Assembly: GCF_027947535.2 (NCBI RefSeq)
Contig: NZ_JAAGKO020000011.1
Location: forward strand, 105,475 to 169,474
Direction: 5' to 3'
Length of the DNA stretch: 64,000 nucleotides
From: Streptantibioticus silvisoli
GTDB lineage: Bacteria > Actinomycetota > Actinomycetes > Streptomycetales > Streptomycetaceae
The notes under the pieces were generated by a model that was not told where the DNA came from, ran no database searches, and was given only the letters and a program-made list of their open reading frames with translations. Shown piece after piece: positions 27,590 to 39,988 of the stretch. A program made the translations under genes and the position numbers. Each line of letters opens with the position of its first letter. Positions within the stretch are counted from its first letter, which is position 1.

Positions 27590-30337
27590 TCAGTGCGCGG
27601 CGGACTCCCAGTCGGCGCCGGCGCCGATGGAGACGTCCAGCGGGGCGAGCAACGGGTAGGCGGTGCTCATCTGTTCGCGGACGACCTCCTCCACCCGGGT
27701 GCGCTCGCCGGGGGCGACCTCCAGCACGATTTCGTCGTGCACCTGGAGCAGGGTGCGGGACCGCAGCCCCTCGCCGGTCAGCGCCTGGTCGACACGGAGC
27801 ATCGCGATTTTGACGATGTCGGCGGCCGAGCCCTGGATGGGGGCGTTCAGCGCCATGCGTTCCGCCATCTCGCGACGCTGCCGGTTGTCACTGGTGAGGT
27901 CGGGCAGGTAGCGGCGGCGGCCGAGCAGGGTCTCGGTGTAACCGGTGACGCGGGCCTCCTCGACCGCCCGGTGCAGGTAGTCGCGCACCCCGCCGAAACG
28001 TTCGAAATACCCCTCCATCAGGCCCTTGGCCTCGTCCGGGCCGATCCCCAGCTGCTGGGAGAGGCCGAACGCGGACAGGCCGTAGGCCAGCCCGTACGAC
28101 ATGGCCTTGATCTTGCGGCGCATCTCGGCGTCGACGGCGTCCTTGGCCACGTTGAAGACCTGGGAGCCGACCGTGGTGTGCAGGTCCTCGCCGCTGGTGA
28201 ACGCGGCGATCAGGCCCTCGTCCTGCGACAGGTGGGCCATGACGCGCAGTTCGATCTGGCTGTAGTCGGCGGTGAGCAGCGACTCGAATCCCTCCCCGAC
28301 CACGAAGCCGCGGCGGATGGCGCGGCCCTCGTCGGTGCGGACCGGGATGTTCTGCAGGTTGGGGTCGGTGGAGGAGAGCCGGCCGGTGGCGGCCACCGTC
28401 TGGTTGAACGTGGTGTGGATGCGGCCGTCGGGGGCGACGGTCTTGATCAGCCCCTCCACGGTGGAGCGCAGCCGGGCCTGCTCGCGGTGGCGCAGCATGA
28501 TGACCGGCAGTTCGTGCTCGGTCTGGCCGGCGAGCCAGGCCAGCGCGTCGGCGTCGGTGGTGTAGCCGGTCTTGGTCTTCTTGGTCTTGGGCAGGCCCAG
28601 TTCGTTGAAGAAGACCTCCTGGAGCTGCTTGGGCGAGCCGAGGTTGAACTCGTGGCCCACCGCGCGGTGTGCCTCCTCGACCGCCTGCTGCACGGCACCG
28701 GCGAACTGCTGCTCCAGGCTTTCCAGCCACTCGCGGTCGGCGGCGATGCCGTGCCGCTCCATCCGGGCCAGCAGTTCGGAGGTGGGCAGTTCGACGTCGC
28801 CCAGCAGTTCGATCGCGCCGACCTCGGCCAGCCGGGTGCCGAACTCCTCGCCGAGGTCGACCACCGCCCGGGCCTGCGCCATCAGCTTGTCGGCCTCGGC
28901 GCCCTCCTCGACGCCGAACGCCAGCTGTCCGGTCTCCGCCTCGGCCGGCTCCAGCTCACGGTGCAGGTACTCCACCGACAGCACGTCCAGCGCGAAGGAG
29001 CGGCGCCCGGGCTTGATGAGGTAGGCGGCCAGCGCGGTGTCCATCGCCACGCCGCCCACGGTCCAGCCGTGCTCGGCGAAGACCCGCATGACGCTCTTGG
29101 CGTCGTGCATCACCTTGGGCCGCGCGGCGTCGGCGAGCCAGCCGGCGAACGCCTTCTCGTCGTCCTCCGCCAGGTGGGCCGGGTCGAACCAGACGGCTGG
29201 CCCGTCGGCCGTGGCCAGCGCGATCTCGCTGACCGTGCCGGCGCCCAGCGCCCAGGCGTCGACGGTGGCCACGCCGAGCCGGTCCGTGCCGTGGCCGTCC
29301 AGCCAGCCGGGCAGCGTGCCGGCCTCCAGGGCGTGTCCGTCGATCGCGACGCCGGGGTCGACGGGGGCGTCGACGACCTGCTCGGCGCCGGGATCGGCCG
29401 CGTAGACCCGGTCGCGGAAGTTGGGGTGGCGGAACTCCAGGACGTCCATCATCACGTCGAGCGTGGCACGGTCGTACGGGCGGCGGTCGAGGTCCTCGGG
29501 AACGCTGTCCAGCGCGACGTCGCGCACCATCTCGGTGAGGCGGCGGTTGAGCTTGACGGCGTCGAGGTGGTCGCGCAGATTCTGCCCGGCCTTGCCCTTG
29601 ACCTCCTCGACGCGGGCCACGAGCTCGTCGAACGACCCGAACTGCGTGATCCACTTGGCGGCGGTCTTCTCCCCGACGCCGGGGATGCCGGGCAGATTGT
29701 CCGACGGGTCGCCGCGCAGGGCCGCGAAGTCGGGGTACTGCGCGGGGGTGAGGCCGTAGCGCTCCTCGACCTTCTCCGGGGTGTAGCGCGTCAGCTCCGA
29801 CACGCCCTTGGTCGGGTAGAGCACGGTGACATGCTCGGTGACCAGTTGGAACGCGTCCCGGTCGCCGGTGACGATCAGCACCTCGAAGCCGGCCGCCTCC
29901 GCCTGGGTGGCGAGCGTGGCGATGACGTCGTCCGCCTCGAACCCGTCGACCGCGAACCGCTTGACGCTCATCGCGTCCAGCAGCTCACCGATCAGCTCGA
30001 CCTGGCTGCGGAACTCGTCCGGAGTGGCCGACCGGGTCGCCTTGTACTCCGGATACTCCGACAAACGCCACGTCTTGCGCGAGACGTCGAACGCCACCGC
30101 GAGGTGCGTGGGCTTCTCGTCACGCAGCGTGTTCGCCAGCATGGAGGTGAATCCGTAGATGGCGTTGGTGGTCTGCCCGGTCGTGGTGCTGAAGTTCTCC
30201 GCGGGCAGCGCGTAGAACGCCCGGTACGCCAGCGAGTGCCCGTCGAGCAGGAGCAGGCGCGGCCGGTCCGCGCCCCCCGCCGTGGACCCCTTGGCCTGCG
30301 GTGCCGCTGTTGCTGTCTTCGTTGCCTTTGCTGCCAC
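27590..30337 (-). CDS. polA: DNA polymerase I
   Basis: A 915-residue family A polymerase for repair and Okazaki-fragment processing. The N-terminal 5' nuclease spans about 25-300 ('RLLLLDGHSLAYRAFYALP', 'FEADDVIATLATQAE', 'GDRDAFQLV', 'GIPGVGEKTAAKWITQ'). The middle domain keeps the 3'-5' exonuclease fold, but the expected DxE motif is absent ('LGVATVDAWAL'), so proofreading is probably lost, as in other actinobacteria. The polymerase domain has motif A 'LTADYSQIELRVMAHLS', the O-helix 'RRKIKAMSYGLAYG' and motif C 'LLQVHDEIVLE'. The GTG at 30337 follows a perfect GGAGG spaced eight bases; a long upstream frame is spurious. Confidence 0.96.
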   Translation of the reverse strand: MAAKATKTATAAPQAKGSTAGGADRPRLLLLDGHSLAYRAFYALPAENFSTTTGQTTNAIYGFTSMLANTLRDEKPTHLAVAFDVSRKTWRLSEYPEYKATRSATPDEFRSQVELIGELLDAMSVKRFAVDGFEADDVIATLATQAEAAGFEVLIVTGDRDAFQLVTEHVTVLYPTKGVSELTRYTPEKVEERYGLTPAQYPDFAALRGDPSDNLPGIPGVGEKTAAKWITQFGSFDELVARVEEVKGKAGQNLRDHLDAVKLNRRLTEMVRDVALDSVPEDLDRRPYDRATLDVMMDVLEFRHPNFRDRVYAADPGAEQVVDAPVDPGVAIDGHALEAGTLPGWLDGHGTDRLGVATVDAWALGAGTVSEIALATADGPAVWFDPAHLAEDDEKAFAGWLADAARPKVMHDAKSVMRVFAEHGWTVGGVAMDTALAAYLIKPGRRSFALDVLSVEYLHRELEPAEAETGQLAFGVEEGAEADKLMAQARAVVDLGEEFGTRLAEVGAIELLGDVELPTSELLARMERHGIAADREWLESLEQQFAGAVQQAVEEAHRAVGHEFNLGSPKQLQEVFFNELGLPKTKKTKTGYTTDADALAWLAGQTEHELPVIMLRHREQARLRSTVEGLIKTVAPDGRIHTTFNQTVAATGRLSSTDPNLQNIPVRTDEGRAIRRGFVVGEGFESLLTADYSQIELRVMAHLSQDEGLIAAFTSGEDLHTTVGSQVFNVAKDAVDAEMRRKIKAMSYGLAYGLSAFGLSQQLGIGPDEAKGLMEGYFERFGGVRDYLHRAVEEARVTGYTETLLGRRRYLPDLTSDNRQRREMAERMALNAPIQGSAADIVKIAMLRVDQALTGEGLRSRTLLQVHDEIVLEVAPGERTRVEEVVREQMSTAYPLLAPLDVSIGAGADWESAAH

Positions 30338-30461
30338 GTTCCGATCCTCCCACGGACCACTGACAGCACCCGGCCACCCGCGCGCCCGGCGAAGTGGGAG
30401 GATCGGTGACAGAGCGCGCCGAGCCGCCCGACGGCACCGGAAGGTACGAGAAGAGGTCACC

Positions 30462-32783
<2,322 letters not shown>

Positions 32784-32887
32784 CGAACGACACCCGGTAA
32801 CCGCCGTCCCGCCGGTGCGAAGTCCTGATAGGACGGTGCCAGTTCCCGGCCGAGGGGGCGGGCGATCCACGATCGGAGCACGACAGC

Positions 32888-33361
32888 ATGGGCGAGCAGG
32901 CCGCAGTGACGTTCCCGCCGGAGGTCATCGAGGAGTACGCGGGTCTCGGAATCGATCTTCCCGCGCTGTTCTCCGCCGGACACCTCGGCACCCGCATGGG
33001 CATCGAGGTCGTCGAGGCCTCCGCCGAGCGCGTCGTGGGCACCATGCCGGTGGAGGGCAACACCCAGCCGTACGGCCTGCTGCACGGCGGCGCCTCCGCG
33101 GTGCTCGCCGAGACCCTCGGCTCGGTCGGCGCCATGCTGCACGGCGGACCGCACAAGCTCGCCGTCGGCGTCGACCTCAACTGCACCCACCACCGCGGCC
33201 TGCGCTCCGGCGTGGTCACCGGCGTCGCCACCCCGGTGCACCGCGGCCGTTCCAGCGCCACCTACGAGGTCGTCATCTCCGACGACCAGGACCGCCGGAT
33301 CTGCTCCGCCCGCCTGACCTGCATGCTCCGGCCGTCCTCACCCAACGGGCAGACGGCCTGA
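32888..33361 (+). CDS. PaaI-type hotdog thioesterase
   Basis: A 157-residue single-domain hotdog protein of the PaaI/menaquinone-thioesterase group. The active-site region 'NTQPYGLLHGGASAVLAETL' (about 58-77) has the HGG and the catalytic acid in 'AET' form. 'VGVDLNCTHHRGLRSGVVTG' and 'TYEVVISDDQDRRICSARLT' are the typical strands. It hydrolyses acyl-CoA thioesters; the acyl chain is not predictable. The same gene type sits next to pdtaR and polA in related genomes. ATG at 32888; a GGAGC upstream is a fair site. The stop codon context GACGGCCTGACGG is duplicated downstream. Confidence 0.9.
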   Translation: MGEQAAVTFPPEVIEEYAGLGIDLPALFSAGHLGTRMGIEVVEASAERVVGTMPVEGNTQPYGLLHGGASAVLAETLGSVGAMLHGGPHKLAVGVDLNCTHHRGLRSGVVTGVATPVHRGRSSATYEVVISDDQDRRICSARLTCMLRPSSPNGQTA

Positions 33362-33492
33362 CGGTCATACGGTCCGACGGGGCTTCGGTCCGACCGGCTT
33401 ACGGTCCGACGGGCCTACAGTCCGGTCGGAATACGGTCCGGTCGGCATACGGGCTTCCAGGCTTCCGGCCCGATGGCTCGACGGCCTGACGG
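33352..33492. repeat. repeats seeded by the thioesterase 3' end
   Basis: GACGGCCTGACGG, which contains the thioesterase stop, occurs at 33352-33364 and again at 33480-33492. Between them lie about six short units of ACGGTCCGACGGG / CGGTCCGGTCGG type every 15-25 bp. No gene is present. Confidence 0.75.
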
Positions 33493-33535
33493 GCTTCCGG
33501 AGCCGCAAGGTCGGCCGCGGCAAGCGGAAGACGAC

Positions 33536-33571
33536 GGAACGGGCCGGGCGCTGGTACGCCCGGCCCATTCC
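33536..33571. terminator. bidirectional terminator between thioesterase and pdtaR genes
   Basis: A 15-base arm GGAACGGGCCGGGCG at 33536-33550 pairs with CGCCCGGCCCATTCC at 33557-33571, with one internal mismatch and a 6-base loop. CTTGTCTTCC follows on the + strand. It lies between the two convergent genes. Confidence 0.8.
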
Positions 33572-33623
33572 GCTTGTCTTCCCTACGATCATCCGATCCG
33601 TACGATCATCCAATCCGCGCCGG

Positions 33624-34292
33624 TCAACTGCCGGAACCACCGACCTCGTCGATGACGGCCTGGGCGACCTGCTGCATGGACATCCGCCGGTCCATCGAGG
33701 TCTTCTGGATCCAGCGGAACGCGGCCGGCTCACTGAGTCCGTACTTGGTCTGCAGAGCGCTCTTGGCCCGGTCGACCAGCTTGCGGGTCTCCAGCCGCAG
33801 CGACAGGTCGGCGATCTCCGTCTCCAGCGCGCGCAGCTCGGTGAACCGCGAGACGGCCATCTCGATGGCCGGCACCAGATCGCTCTTGCTGAACGGCTTG
33901 ACCAGGTAGGCCATGGCCCCGGCATCCCGGGCCCGGTCCACCAGTTCGCGCTGGGAGAACGCGGTGAGCATCAGCACCGGGGCGATCCGCTCCTTGGCGA
34001 TCCGCTCGGCCGCGGAGATACCGTCCAGCACAGGCATCTTCACGTCCAGGATCACCAGATCGGGGTGGTGCTCCTGGGCCAACTCGACGGCGCGCTGCCC
34101 GTCACCGGCCTCGCCGACGACGTGGTAGCCCTCCTCTTCCAGCATTTCCTTGAGGTCGAGCCGGATCAGCGCCTCGTCCTCCGCGATCACCACACGCGTG
34201 GTGTGCGGCGGTACGTGATCTCCGCCCACGGTGCTTGTGGCGGTCACGTCGTCCACCGTGCTCTTCTCATCAGGGGCGTCAGCGGCGCTCAC
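33624..34292 (-). CDS. pdtaR: ANTAR-domain response regulator, PdtaR-like
   Basis: A 222-residue response regulator with an RNA-binding ANTAR output domain. The receiver domain spans about 32-150: 'VVIAEDEALIRLDLKEML' holds the acidic pocket, Asp83 in 'DLVILDVKMPVLDG' is the phosphorylation site, and 'MLTAFSQ' and 'AYLVKPFS' supply the conserved Thr and Lys. The ANTAR domain is at about 165-220 ('LVDRAKSALQTKYGLSEPAA', 'RRMSMQQVAQAVI'). In mycobacteria the ortholog pairs with the histidine kinase PdtaS and acts by antitermination. The GTG at 34292 with GAGGAG five bases upstream was chosen. The upstream neighbour is the divergent tRNA-Leu gene. The first 30 residues are an acidic, disordered leader. 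Confidence 0.93.
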   Translation of the reverse strand: MSAADAPDEKSTVDDVTATSTVGGDHVPPHTTRVVIAEDEALIRLDLKEMLEEEGYHVVGEAGDGQRAVELAQEHHPDLVILDVKMPVLDGISAAERIAKERIAPVLMLTAFSQRELVDRARDAGAMAYLVKPFSKSDLVPAIEMAVSRFTELRALETEIADLSLRLETRKLVDRAKSALQTKYGLSEPAAFRWIQKTSMDRRMSMQQVAQAVIDEVGGSGS

Positions 34293-34337
34293 TGGGCTCC
34301 TCGCTTCGGGGTGGGTGCTGCCCTTGAGCCTACCTGG

Positions 34338-34367
34338 GTGACCAGTGAGCCTCACAGGCTGTACGCT
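34338..34367 (+). promoter_or_regulatory. probable promoter of tRNA-Leu
   Basis: GTGACC, 18 bases, then TACGCT, placing transcription start about ten bases before the mature tRNA. Moderate match to the housekeeping consensus. Confidence 0.45.
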
Positions 34368-34383
34368 GACGCTTGCGTTCCCC

Positions 34384-34466
34384 GCCGGGTTGGTGGAATG
34401 GCATACACGGATGTCTCAAACACATCTGCCCGAAAGGGCTTGCGGGTTCGAGTCCCGCACCCGGCA
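34384..34466 (+). tRNA. tRNA-Leu (anticodon CAA)
   Basis: An 83-base class II tRNA. The acceptor stem GCCGGGT pairs with ACCCGGC. The anticodon stem GATGT/ACATC encloses the loop CTCAAAC with anticodon CAA. A variable arm (CTGCCCGAAAGGGCTT region) and the T arm GCGGG-TTCGAGT-CCCGC are complete. The 3' CCA is not encoded (ACC follows). It reads UUG codons and is not the bldA-type UUA tRNA. The D arm begins TGGTGGAATGG as usual for leucine tRNAs. Confidence 0.97.
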
Positions 34467-34482
34467 CCTCAGCACGCTTCAC

Positions 34483-34512
34483 GGGCCCCGCGAATCCGCC
34501 GGGCCCCTTTTT
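34483..34512 (+). terminator. terminator after tRNA-Leu
   Basis: GGGCCC at 34483-34488 pairs with GGGCCC at 34501-34506, followed by a five-base T run at 34508-34512. Short stem, but the T run is rare in this window. Confidence 0.55.
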
Positions 34513-36226
34513 CGTTTCCTGCTTCCCGTTTCCCGCACCCGCGCCTTCCCGCCGCCGGGTCGCGTCGCACTCGGCCTCCGGCTTCTCGCCCGTACCTTCC
34601 CACCACTGGGTAGCGCTCAGCTTCCGGGCCTTCCCGCCTCGCTCCCCCGGCCTTCTCTCCTTACTCCTGGGCGACTCCGGCCGCCCTCTCCTTGCTTCCG
34701 CTTACTTCTGCCCCGCACTGCTGGGCTGCTGGCCGTCGTCTCCATCTTCTGGCCGTTGTCTCCGCCCCTGCTCTCTCCTGACTTGCTGCCTTCTGGCCTT
34801 CTGGCCCTCTGGCCCTCTGGCCTTTCGATCTTCTGCCGCGGGACCTTCTGTCCCTCCAACCTTCCCCCCTTATGGGGCGAACGGCTCCGCCTTCCCGTCG
34901 CCGGTTCGACGCTTTTGGCCTTGCCACCGATGGAGTCGACGGCCCCCTGCCTCCTCGTCACGGGGTCAAGGCTCTCGCCCCTCTCGGCCTGTCGTCGGCG
35001 CTCCCGGCCTCCCCGCCGTGGGGCCGACCATGCCTCTCGGGGTCGTCGATCACTCGTTCGAGCTATTTCGTCCCTGTTCGATAGGCACGGAGTGAGAATT
35101 CAGTCACGCTCTGTACATGAACTACTTCACGCAGATGATCAGTACCGTCCGGCGCGCCCTCGCGGCGGCCCGCGCGGTAATCGAGGAAGCACGCGGCGCG
35201 GGAGCGGCCAGCGTGGCTCGACATCGGGCTTCCGCAACCGCAGCGCGAGCCGATTACGCGTCCGCTGCCGCACGTTGGACACTCGTCGAATCGGCTGAAC
35301 CGGACACCGGACATGTGCCACGCCGTACGCGGATTCCCCCGGCGAGCACCGACCCCATGGCAGACGAGAGGTGGGGGCGACGAGCCGTCCGACGGGCCGT
35401 CGCCGCGTTCCTGGTTGCTGTCGAAGGGAGAGCGGGCAGGGCGGACGAAGCCGGGGCCGAGGCTGACGGAGCCATGGCTGACGCGGCCGGGGCCGGAGCT
35501 GACGGGGCCGGGGCCGGAGCCGCCGAAGCCGGTGCCGGTGCCAGTACCGCGAACAGAGTGGTTGCCGCTACCGCCGCCGGGCGCGAAGCGGCCAGCGCCG
35601 AAGGTACCGCCGTCACCGTCACCACCGGCGCCGGCGCCAAGGGCGCAACACCCAGGGCCAACCATGCCAACGCCTGTGCTAGCACCGCTGCCGCTGAAGG
35701 TGCCGATGCCAGCACCGCTGTCGCTGCCGATGGCGATGGCGAAGCAATCAGGGCCGGCCATGCCAACGCCGGCACCGCTGCCGCCGACCGCGCCCCCACC
35801 GCAGACGGCACCCCCATCAAGCCCGCAGCGGGCAGCGCCGACGACGCCGACGACCGCAAGCCCACCCGCCGCAAGACCAACCCTCGCAAACCCGACCGCC
35901 CCAAAACCGCCAGCCGCAAGGTCGACCCCAGCAAGGCCACCCCCCGCAAAACCGCCCGCCGCAAGCCCACCCCCAGCAAAGTCACCCACCCCGGAGCCGA
36001 ACAACCATCATCCGGCGAAGCCCGAAGCGGAAGCCGTACCTCCCCCATCCCGACGGACGGAGTGCCGGAGCCACGGGGAACGGCGGAAACGGCGGAAACG
36101 GTCCACGACACCGGTTCGGCAGGGCGCCGTACGACCACCCCCGACACCCACCCGAAGGCCATCAACCGCCGGCCTGAAGCCAGTTGCCCCGGTGCGAGAA
36201 CGGTGGCGCGCGGCGGGAGCCGGGGC
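34513..36226. other. 1.7-kb low-complexity island without a credible gene
   Basis: Between tRNA-Leu and the pyk 3' end. From 34513 to about 35050 the + strand is strongly pyrimidine-rich, with a CTGGCCYT octamer repeated four times at 34793-34824. From 35100 to 36226 it is built from short repeats, so all six frames are open and low-complexity: Ala then Lys/Arg-rich (+ strand, from 35117, with no stop before pyk), Pro-rich (+), and Gly/Leu pentapeptide-like (- strand, 36004-35063). The minus frame uses many TTT and CTT codons, unlike real genes here. A short Cys-rich stretch 'DECPTCGSGRV' in it is the only motif-like piece. I do not call a gene. Confidence 0.6.
35858..35992. repeat. nine tandem 15-bp repeats
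   Basis: Nine consecutive 15-bp units, each beginning AAG or AAA followed by a C-rich dozen (for example AAGCCCACCCGCCGC). Read on the + strand they give a Lys/Arg pentapeptide repeat (K-P/T-x-x-R); on the minus strand a G-(L/F)-A-x-x pentapeptide. Confidence 0.85.
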
Positions 36227-37657
<1,431 letters not shown>

Positions 37658-37750
37658 AATACGACCATACGACTTACCCGGCAGTAGGGAACCTGGGACA
37701 GGCCACGCGCCAACTCCCCTCTCGTCAAGGGTTGTTGACATTCACGGGCG

Positions 37751-38518
37751 TCAGCCGAGGTCGGGCGGCATGATCGTGAAGTGGGCGGCGGCAAAGGCCC
37801 GGACGGTCCGCCGCGCCGGTTCGAGGTCGGGGACCGTCTCGGGTTCCGGGGCCGGGGCGTCGGGCGTGGCGGGGATGGGGCGCCCGGCCCGGCCGACCGG
37901 CCAGGGGCGGGGGGCGAGTCCCGGGTGGACCGCGACGCCGTGCGGCGCGCGCGATTACGCCGAAGTGCTCGGCTCCCAGGTCGTCGCCCTGCTGGAGCTC
38001 GCCGACCAGGGGGTGCGGGCCGTGCGGCAGGCGGCGGATTCCGGCCACAACGACCAGCAGGGCCCCTTGACCCGGGTGAGGTCCAGCGCGGCCCCCGCCT
38101 CCTCCAGTCCTTGAACCGCACCTTCCGGCCTGTCGACCCGGGGGAGGTCCAGCGCGGTGAGCCAGGTGGCCAGGTCGCCGAGCGCGGTGAAGGTGAAAGC
38201 GCGTCGTCACGGGTCGCCTGACGGCCCACCCGGCGGTGGTGGGCGGGTACGCGTTCGCCGCAGCCCCTGCCGAGGTCAGGGGTGATGACCAGGGCGCTGG
38301 TGTCGAGCTTGTCGACGGCCTCGCCGGAGCCGTTGACCGGCTCGATGGCGCGGTGTTGCGGCGGGCGAGGTCGTCGAGGGCGGCTGGAGCGATCAGTGGC
38401 GCGGGCGGTGACGTGATGCCGATGCGGGCGAGTTCCGGTTCGGCCTCCGCGGTGGCCTCGCCGCGCACGGCGAGGTGGGCCTGCGGGTGGCCGCGCGGGG
38501 CCGGGGCGTCGGGAGGGG
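37751..38518 (-). pseudogene. frameshifted remnant downstream of the desB-like gene
   Basis: No single frame is long, but coding-like pieces follow each other on the minus strand in three frames. 'EPELARIGITSPPAPLIAP' and 'ALDDLARRN' come first. Next comes 'GSGEAVDKLDTSALVITPDL', then 'FTFTALGDLATWLTALDLP' with 'GAVQGLEEAGAALDLTRVKG'. After that comes 'LLVVVAGIRRLPHGPHPLVG' and last 'HGVAVHPGLAPRPWPVGRAG' running to 'FAAAHFTIMPPDLG' and a TGA at 37751. Codon third positions are G/C-rich within each piece. It lies directly behind desB in the position of desC, but does not look like an acyltransferase and I could not identify it. Several frameshifts are needed, so it is either decayed or affected by sequencing errors. 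Confidence 0.55.
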
Positions 38519-39988
38519 TCAGGTGCCCGCTGTCGCCGCCTGGTTGGCACCGGGGCGTGCAGTCGGCCGGGCGGGGGCGGTCGCGCCGTGGCTCTGGACC
38601 GGCAGGCCGGGGTGCCGGGCGGGGTCGAGGCCGAAGGTGGTGAAGGCGGTGCGGCGCGGCAGCCGGTAGGTGTCCGGACGGTACGCGGAGTTGAGGATGA
38701 CGGCGGACCGCCAGGCGCCCAGGCCCAGGTCGGGGGTGCCGACGCCGTGGCTGTGGTGTTCGGCGTTCTGCAGGTAGATGCCGCCCGAGATCCGCGGGTC
38801 GGTGATCACCCGGTGCTGGGCGTCGATCCGGGGGCGGCCGGCCGAGTCGCGGCGCAGGTAGGGCTCCAGCGGGGCGAGCAGCGGTTCCAGCGGGCGGCCG
38901 CGGTAGCCGGTGGCGAGGACGACGGCGTGGGTGCGCAGCCGGCTGCTGGTGCCCTGCTGGTGGTGTTCGAGGTGCAGTTCCAGTTCGTCGTTGCCGATAC
39001 GGCCGCCGGTGCGCACGGTGGTGCCGGGGGTGATGGTGATGTCGGGCCAGTGCGGTTCGGTGTGGTGCGGGGTGAGGGTGCGCTGGTAGAGGGCGTCGTG
39101 GATGGCGCCGATGGTGTGCTGGTCGATGGCCTTGTGCAGTTGCCACTGCTGGGGGAACAGGCGGTCGCGGACGCTTTCCGGGAGCTGGTGGTAGTAGCGG
39201 GTGTAGTCGGGGGTGAAGTGCTCCAGGCCGAGCTTGCTGTACTCCATGGGCGCGATGGCGTCGGTGCGGGCGATCCAGGTCAGGCCGCCGAGCCCGGCCG
39301 GGCGGTGCCGCAGCAGGTCGAGGAAGACCTCGGCGCCGGACTGCCCGGCGCCGACGACGGTGACGTGGTCGGCGGTGAGGAACCGTTCCCGGTGCGGCAG
39401 GTAGTCGGCGGAGTGGTGCACCGGTACGGCGGGTGAGTCGGCCAGTGGGCGCAGCGGGCCGGGGACGTGCGGCACGCTGCCGATGCCGAGCACGACGTTG
39501 CGGGCCCGGGTGCGGCCGGTGGCGGCCGGTTCACCGTCGGGGGTCAGCCGGGTGTGGTCGATCTCGAACAGTTCCGCCTCCTGGTCCCAGCCGACGGCGT
39601 CGACGCGGTGGCCGAAGTGGCAGTTGGGCAGCGAGTCGGCGACCCAGCGGCAGTAGGCGTCGTACTCGGCGCGGGTCGGGTGGAAGCGTTCGGACAGGTA
39701 GAACGGGAAGAGCCGCTCGCGGTCGCGCAGGTAGGCGAGGAACGACCAGGGGCTGGTGGGGTCGACCAGGGTGACCAGGTCGGCGAGGAACGGCACCTGG
39801 AGGGTGGCGCCGTCGATGAGGATGCCCGGGTGCCAGCGGAAGGCGGCGGCCTGGTCGTAGAAGGCGGTACGCAGCCCGGGGACCGGGGCGGCGAGGGCGG
39901 CGAGGCTGAGGTTGAACGGGCCGACGCCGGCGCCGGCCAGGTCGAGCGGCTCGTCGGAGCCCGGGGCAGGGGGGGTGGTGGCCGTCAT
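38519..39988 (-). CDS. desB: lysine/cadaverine N-hydroxylase, DesB/IucD-like
   Basis: A 489-residue FAD/NADPH-dependent N-hydroxylating monooxygenase of siderophore pathways. FAD site 'GAGVGPFNLSLAAL' (about 19-32), substrate/FAD block 'ILIDGATLQVPFLADLVTL', NADPH site 'VTVVGAGQSGAEVFLDLL' and the late 'ATGYRGRP' motif are present. 'PMEYSKLGLEHFTPDY' is typical of the IucD group. In desferrioxamine synthesis this enzyme makes N-hydroxycadaverine. Its ATG overlaps the stop of the decarboxylase gene by ATGA, so the two are translationally coupled. The C-terminus has a Pro/Ala tail. The symbol is by analogy; a lysine- or other diamine-specific role is possible. Confidence 0.8.
   Translation of the reverse strand: MTATTPPAPGSDEPLDLAGAGVGPFNLSLAALAAPVPGLRTAFYDQAAAFRWHPGILIDGATLQVPFLADLVTLVDPTSPWSFLAYLRDRERLFPFYLSERFHPTRAEYDAYCRWVADSLPNCHFGHRVDAVGWDQEAELFEIDHTRLTPDGEPAATGRTRARNVVLGIGSVPHVPGPLRPLADSPAVPVHHSADYLPHRERFLTADHVTVVGAGQSGAEVFLDLLRHRPAGLGGLTWIARTDAIAPMEYSKLGLEHFTPDYTRYYHQLPESVRDRLFPQQWQLHKAIDQHTIGAIHDALYQRTLTPHHTEPHWPDITITPGTTVRTGGRIGNDELELHLEHHQQGTSSRLRTHAVVLATGYRGRPLEPLLAPLEPYLRRDSAGRPRIDAQHRVITDPRISGGIYLQNAEHHSHGVGTPDLGLGAWRSAVILNSAYRPDTYRLPRRTAFTTFGLDPARHPGLPVQSHGATAPARPTARPGANQAATAGT

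Noticed and set aside
35858..35992. CRISPR array
   Set aside because: Units are tandem 15-mers without spacers; no cas genes are present.
34384..36226. Genomic island integrated at tRNA-Leu
   Set aside because: No integrase, no duplicated tRNA 3' end and no foreign genes; only repeats and biased composition are found.
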